Below are positions 60,550-64,000 of a DNA stretch of 64,000 nt, in pieces. Positions within the stretch are counted from its first letter, which is position 1; each line of letters opens with the position of its first letter. The position numbers and the translations under genes are program-made. Below the pieces are notes generated by a model. That model had not been told where the DNA came from. It made no database searches and saw nothing but the letters and a program-made list of their open reading frames with translations. This stretch comes from DATHWB01 sp040880725 (GTDB lineage Bacteria; Actinomycetota; Acidimicrobiia; Spongiisociales; ZC4RG35): positions 55,079 through 119,078 of the forward strand of contig JBBDHV010000029.1 of the NCBI GenBank assembly GCA_040880725.1, in the 5' to 3' direction.

Positions 60550-61560
60550 ATGCTGATGAGAATGAACCAGGCCATTGCCGCAGGTCTGCGTGACGAGATG
60601 CGGGCGGACCCCTCCGTCGTGGTCTGGGGCGAAGACGTGGCCGAAGCCGAAGGTGTCTTCAAGGCCACCGTCGGCCTCCACGAGGAGTTCGGGGATCGGG
60701 TGCGGGACACTCCGATTTCTGAGATGGGCTTCCTCGGTGCCGCGGTCGGAGCCGCGGCCACGGGCTTGCGGCCGGTGGTGGAGATCATGTTCATCGAGTT
60801 TCTCGGCGTCGCCCTCGACCAACTCGTTACCGAGGCGGCGTTCTACCGCTACCTCTCGGGTGGCGAAGTCAGCGTCCCCCTCGTCGTGCGGGGATCCGTC
60901 GGCGGTGGCCTCGGCTTCGGGGCGCAGCATTCGCAGACCTTGGAGCGGTGGCTGATCGGAAGCCCTGGCATCACCGTGGCGATGCCATCCGGTGCACGCA
61001 CGGCCTACGGACTGATTCGGGCGGCGACTCGGGACGACGACCCCGTCGTCGTGCTCGAACCGCGAGCCCTGTACGCCGAGCGCGAAGACTTCGACCCGTC
61101 CGACGACCACATCATCCCGCTCGGAACCGGCGAACTCGTCCAGCACGGTGACGATGTCACGCTGGTCGCGATGGGGAACACCGTGAGTGTCGCGAAGCAT
61201 GCTGCGCGTGAGGCGGCATGGACCGCCGACGTCATCGACCTGCTGACGATCCAGCCGTGGGACCGCAACCTCGTGTTCGAATCGGTCGCCCGGACGGGCC
61301 GCCTCGTGGTCGTCGAAGAGAGTCCGTGGTCGGGAGGGTGGGGGACCGACATCGTCTCCGCCGTCGCCGGAGAGTTGCTGGACGAACTCCGAGCCCCGGT
61401 TGTGCGTGTCACCACTCCGGACGTCCCGGTGCCGTTCGCTCCGGACCTCGAGGCTCGCTATCTGCCGACGTCGGACGAGGTCGTGGCCCAAGTCGACGCA
61501 CTATTGGCTTCGGGGCGATCCATTGGCCCCTGGTGGACCAGGGAGGGAGCGACCAGATGA
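60550..61560 (+). CDS. 2-oxoacid (pyruvate/acetoin-type) dehydrogenase E1 component, beta subunit
   Basis: The thiamine-diphosphate enzyme subunit is 336 aa. Family text: MNQAIAAGLRDEMRADPSVV, VVWGEDVAEAEGVFKATVGL, DTPISEMGFLGAAVGAAATG, VVRGSVGGGLGFGAQHSQTL and VIDLLTIQPWD. ATG 60550 or ATG 60556; GGAGG stands ~11 nt before the first. The beta gene precedes alpha, the reverse of the common order. It begins a tight operon of beta, alpha, lipoyl domain and SDR. Confidence 0.93.
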   Translation: MLMRMNQAIAAGLRDEMRADPSVVVWGEDVAEAEGVFKATVGLHEEFGDRVRDTPISEMGFLGAAVGAAATGLRPVVEIMFIEFLGVALDQLVTEAAFYRYLSGGEVSVPLVVRGSVGGGLGFGAQHSQTLERWLIGSPGITVAMPSGARTAYGLIRAATRDDDPVVVLEPRALYAEREDFDPSDDHIIPLGTGELVQHGDDVTLVAMGNTVSVAKHAAREAAWTADVIDLLTIQPWDRNLVFESVARTGRLVVVEESPWSGGWGTDIVSAVAGELLDELRAPVVRVTTPDVPVPFAPDLEARYLPTSDEVVAQVDALLASGRSIGPWWTREGATR

Positions 61561-62546
61561 GTGTCGAATTGGAACGTCGGGCCGCGCTGGCTGATCGAGT
61601 TGGCAGATTGGAGCGGATGCTCGAAATCCGTCGAACCGAAGAGTCCATCCAGGCGATGTTCGCCGAGGGCCTCGTCAAAGGGACCACCCACACCTGCCAA
61701 GGACAGGAAGCGGTCGCGGTGGCGGTGGCTGCTGCCACCACACAGGCAGACGTCGTCACGTGCACCTATCGCGGCCACGGACACGCTTTGGCGCTTGGAA
61801 TGACGCCGACGAGCGTGATCGGCGAGGTGCTCGGCAAGACGGTGGGATCGATCGGCGGTGTCGGTGGATCGATGCATCTGTCGGATCTCACGATCGGACT
61901 TCTCCCCACCTTCGCCATCGTGGGCGCGGGAATCCCCGTCGCCGTCGGCGCCGCCATCGGAAGACGGGCGACTGGCACCGACGCCATCGGCGTCGCCACC
62001 TTCGGCGACGGCGCCACCAACATCGGGGCGTTCCACGAAGCCCTCAACCTCGCCAAGGTGTGGGATGTGCCCGTGGTCTTCCTCTGCGAGAACAACCTGT
62101 ACGGCGAGTACAGCCGCATCGATCGGACGACACCGTTCGAGGATCTGTATCGCCGCGGGGCCGCCTACGACATTCCGTCCCGGGCGGTCGACGGCCAGGA
62201 TGTCGACACGCTCGTCGACGAACTCTCCGTCGAGTTCGAGGCGGCACGGGCCGAGTCGAGTCCACGCTTCGTCGAGGTGAAGACCTACCGATTCGTGGGA
62301 CACTCCCGAAGCGACACCGCGCCCTATCGTCGAAGCGGTGAACTCGACGAGTGGCTCGATCGCGACCCGATCCAGATTCTCGGGGATCGGCTCGTCGCAG
62401 AAGGTGTGTTGTCCGAAGAAGCCCGGGCGGCACTCGAGAGCGACGTCGCGGAGCGAATCGACCGTGCCACCGACGACGTCAAAGCAGCCGAAGCCCCCGG
62501 TATCGAGGCGATGTTCGCCCATGTTCGTGCAGGATCCTCCATCTGA
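61557..62546 (+). CDS. 2-oxoacid (pyruvate/acetoin-type) dehydrogenase E1 component, alpha subunit
   Basis: The 329-aa subunit binds thiamine diphosphate through the motif FGDGATNIGAFHEALNLA...CENN. Also seen: RRTEESIQAMFAEGLVKGTT, YRGHGHALALGM, GGVGGSMHLSD and the phosphorylation-loop region RFVGHSRSDTAPYR. It decarboxylates a 2-oxo acid (or cleaves acetoin) with the beta subunit. Starts inside the beta stop (ATGA); the next gene starts in its stop. Confidence 0.94.
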   Translation: MSVELERRAALADRVGRLERMLEIRRTEESIQAMFAEGLVKGTTHTCQGQEAVAVAVAAATTQADVVTCTYRGHGHALALGMTPTSVIGEVLGKTVGSIGGVGGSMHLSDLTIGLLPTFAIVGAGIPVAVGAAIGRRATGTDAIGVATFGDGATNIGAFHEALNLAKVWDVPVVFLCENNLYGEYSRIDRTTPFEDLYRRGAAYDIPSRAVDGQDVDTLVDELSVEFEAARAESSPRFVEVKTYRFVGHSRSDTAPYRRSGELDEWLDRDPIQILGDRLVAEGVLSEEARAALESDVAERIDRATDDVKAAEAPGIEAMFAHVRAGSSI

Positions 62547-62785
62547 TGGCCGGCACGCGGGTCAAGCTTCCGGATCTCGGGGACTCGGTGGAAACCGCTG
62601 TCGTCGTCGAGTGGCACGTGGCGGCGGGTGATCGGGTGGAGACCGAGCAGGTCCTGGTGACTGTCGAGACCGACAAGGTCGACACGGACGTCCCTTCGCC
62701 GCTGGCGGGCACGGTCGTCGAGTTGCTGGCCGAACCGGGCAGGGAGTTGCGCCCGGGAGATCCGATGTGCGTCATCGAAACATGA
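62546..62785 (+). CDS. Free-standing lipoyl-domain protein
   Basis: The 79-aa protein consists only of a biotinyl/lipoyl domain: VKLPDLGDSVETAVVVEW, then VLVTVETDKVDTDVPSP with lipoyl Lys K44, and the second half-motif GTVVELLAEPGRELRPGD. E2 subunits normally carry this domain in front of subunit-binding and catalytic domains; both are missing, and the next gene is an SDR. It may act as a mobile acyl or electron carrier for the E1 encoded upstream, with catalytic E2/E3 elsewhere. Confidence 0.9.
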   Translation: MAGTRVKLPDLGDSVETAVVVEWHVAAGDRVETEQVLVTVETDKVDTDVPSPLAGTVVELLAEPGRELRPGDPMCVIET

Positions 62786-63522
62786 CCGACGTCGTCATCA
62801 TCACCGGGGCGGCGAGTGGGATCGGGCCCAGCGTGGCCCGCGTCGTGCTGGAGCGACAGTCCGGGACCCGGGTGGTCCTGGTCGATCGCGACGTCGACAC
62901 CCTTCAACACACCAGCGCGGGTATCGGTGATCGGGCGGCCGCCCATCCATGCGACGTGTCCGACCCTGATGCCGTGTCCACGATGGTGCCGGCTGCGGTC
63001 GGCGATGACCGGCTGGTGGGACTGGTGAACTGCGCGGGCAGTCATCTCGATCGTCCGAGCATCGACCTCAGTCCGGCCGAATGGCATGCCGTACTCGGGG
63101 TGCATCTCGATGCGACGTTCTACATGTGTCAGGCTGCGGCCCGGTTGATGGTCGGCGGCGGGGGAGGGGCCATCGTCAACTTTTCCTCGGTCGCCCAGTC
63201 GTTCGGCTGGCCCCGCCGCCTCCCGTACTCGGTGGCAAAAGCGGCAGTCGGTGCCCTCACCCGTACCCTCGCCGTCGAATGGGCAGAACACGGGATCCGA
63301 GTCAATGCGGTCGCCCCCGGCTATGTGAACACGCCGAGTATCGCCATCGCCATCGAACAGGGAATCTTCGAACCGGAATCCCGACGGATGGGTCACGCGT
63401 TGCAGCGGTTTGCCGAGCCCACCGAATTGGCGGAGGCGGTCGAATTCCTGCTGTCGGAACGAGCGTCGTTCATCACCGGGGAGGTCGTGAACGTCGACGG
63501 TGGGTTCTCGATCACGAAATGA
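62782..63522 (+). CDS. SDR family oxidoreductase
   Basis: The classical SDR is 246 aa. It has VVIITGAASGIGPSVARVVL, the NCAGSH strand-4 motif, Ser in VNFSSVAQS, YSVAKAA for Tyr/Lys, and SFITGEVVNVDGG at the end. The start overlaps the lipoyl gene stop (ATGA), so it works in the same pathway, for example reducing or oxidising an acetoin-like diol. FabG-like text is present, but the operon argues against fatty-acid synthesis. Confidence 0.9.
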   Translation: MTDVVIITGAASGIGPSVARVVLERQSGTRVVLVDRDVDTLQHTSAGIGDRAAAHPCDVSDPDAVSTMVPAAVGDDRLVGLVNCAGSHLDRPSIDLSPAEWHAVLGVHLDATFYMCQAAARLMVGGGGGAIVNFSSVAQSFGWPRRLPYSVAKAAVGALTRTLAVEWAEHGIRVNAVAPGYVNTPSIAIAIEQGIFEPESRRMGHALQRFAEPTELAEAVEFLLSERASFITGEVVNVDGGFSITK

Positions 63523-63535
63523 GGAGTGATCAGAC

Positions 63536-63946
63536 ATGAGCAGGTATGTCGTCAACGATCTCGACGAACTCGTCGAAGGCGCCCTGGCGGTGCTCGATTC
63601 GGGTGTCGCCACCGATGCGTTCCCGCTGGTCGACGGTCGAGTGGTCGCGGTGCAGGCATCGCCGGACCTCGAATCCTCCGCCGACATGGCGTGGGGGATC
63701 TCCGCGATTCCAAGCGGGTTCTCGGTACCGGAGCACACGCACCGAGCTGAGGAGTTCGCGATGATCGTTCGAGGCTCCGGCACGATCGTCATCGAAGACG
63801 AGGAGATCCCGGTGTCGGAGGGGTCTGTTGTGGTGACTCCACCGCATCTTCGTCATCGCACGACCGCCGGTCCGGATGCTCCGATGGTCGTGTACTGGGT
63901 CTACGGACCGGCGGGCTCGGAAGCTCGCTGGCTCGACAAGAGCTGA
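63536..63946 (+). CDS. Cupin-domain protein
   Basis: The small single-domain cupin is 136 aa. Motif 1 holds H67, H69 and E73 in VPEHTHRAEEFAMIVRGSG; motif 2 is VVTPPHLRHRTT with H104 or H107. A metal site is therefore likely, but the reaction (isomerase, dioxygenase or none) is unknown. Start ATG 63536 lies 14 nt after the SDR stop with GAGGAG before it, so it belongs to the E1 operon. The remaining 54 bases of the window show no gene. Confidence 0.88.
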   Translation: MSRYVVNDLDELVEGALAVLDSGVATDAFPLVDGRVVAVQASPDLESSADMAWGISAIPSGFSVPEHTHRAEEFAMIVRGSGTIVIEDEEIPVSEGSVVVTPPHLRHRTTAGPDAPMVVYWVYGPAGSEARWLDKS

Positions 63947-64000
63947 GCTTGCAATTAAACCTTGGCTGAGGGTTGAGAGGTCTGGGAGAGGCGGATCTCG

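Noticed and set aside
60423..63960. TTGCAATT sequences before the E1 operon and at the window end as a shared operator
   Set aside because: The match is only 8 bases, and the gene after the window end is unknown, so there is too little to claim a regulon.
1..64000. CRISPR arrays, rRNA operons, insertion-sequence ends
   Set aside because: No regularly spaced repeats, rRNA-like sequence or transposase with terminal repeats was seen on reading both strands.

Overview
The window is a high-GC (roughly two-thirds G+C) bacterial chromosome segment, most likely an actinobacterium of the Acidimicrobiia type. The reasons are the gene order mfd - PpiC lipoprotein - mazG ... eno - ftsB - DUF501 - ppx - tRNA-Leu, many GTG starts, 4-nt ATGA/GTGA gene overlaps, and solute-binding lipoproteins with Thr-rich linkers behind the lipobox. 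A run of exactly 100 N (30040-30139) shows it is a scaffold, probably assembled from a metagenome. No rRNA, CRISPR array, integrase or transposase was seen.

Layout. (1) 1-16298 is largely core: DUF1330 (partial), rplY, pth, glpK, a decayed YciI/ECF-sigma pair, glpD, pgsA, three small-molecule enzymes, a UspA-DUF389 membrane protein, mfd, a PpiC-type lipoprotein and mazG. (2) 16295-32086 is accessory DNA inserted where many actinobacteria have mazG next to eno. It holds an ECF sigma/anti-sigma locus, a SodC-like secreted protein, and a catabolic cluster: a ROK regulator, aldo/keto reductase, SDRs, Zn alcohol dehydrogenase, a complete Dpp/Opp-type ABC importer and an enolase-superfamily dehydratase. 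Together these look like uptake and oxidation/dehydration of a sugar-like or sugar-acid substrate. (3) 32266-35427 resumes the core (eno, ftsB, DUF501, a degenerate ppx/gppA, tRNA-Leu). (4) 35429-45154 is an inserted block with a second Dpp/Opp-type importer, a sulfatase and a PHP-like hydrolase. It ends in a second DUF501'-ppx-tRNA-Leu segment, so a 1.06 kb direct repeat brackets it. (5) 45344-46776 is a three-gene toxin-antitoxin-chaperone (TAC) locus: HigB-like toxin, HigA-like antitoxin with a long C-terminal extension, and SecB-like chaperone. (6) 47014-64000 is a dense set of catabolic genes: CoA-transferase, MBL hydrolase, PhyH dioxygenase, aspartoacylase-like hydrolase, two PLP enzymes, RidA, M81 peptidase, SDRs, IclR regulator, metallophosphoesterase, 2-oxoacid dehydrogenase E1 beta/alpha with a free-standing lipoyl domain, and a cupin.

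The most notable features are the TAC module beside a duplicated tRNA-Leu, the 9.7 kb block bracketed by ppx-tRNA-Leu repeats with the native ppx decaying, a 21-C homopolymer inside an inverted repeat between the second binding protein and its permease, and a pair of mosaic SDR genes sharing an almost identical ~400 bp 5' half. All functional calls come from reading motifs and gene context by eye; no database search was run.
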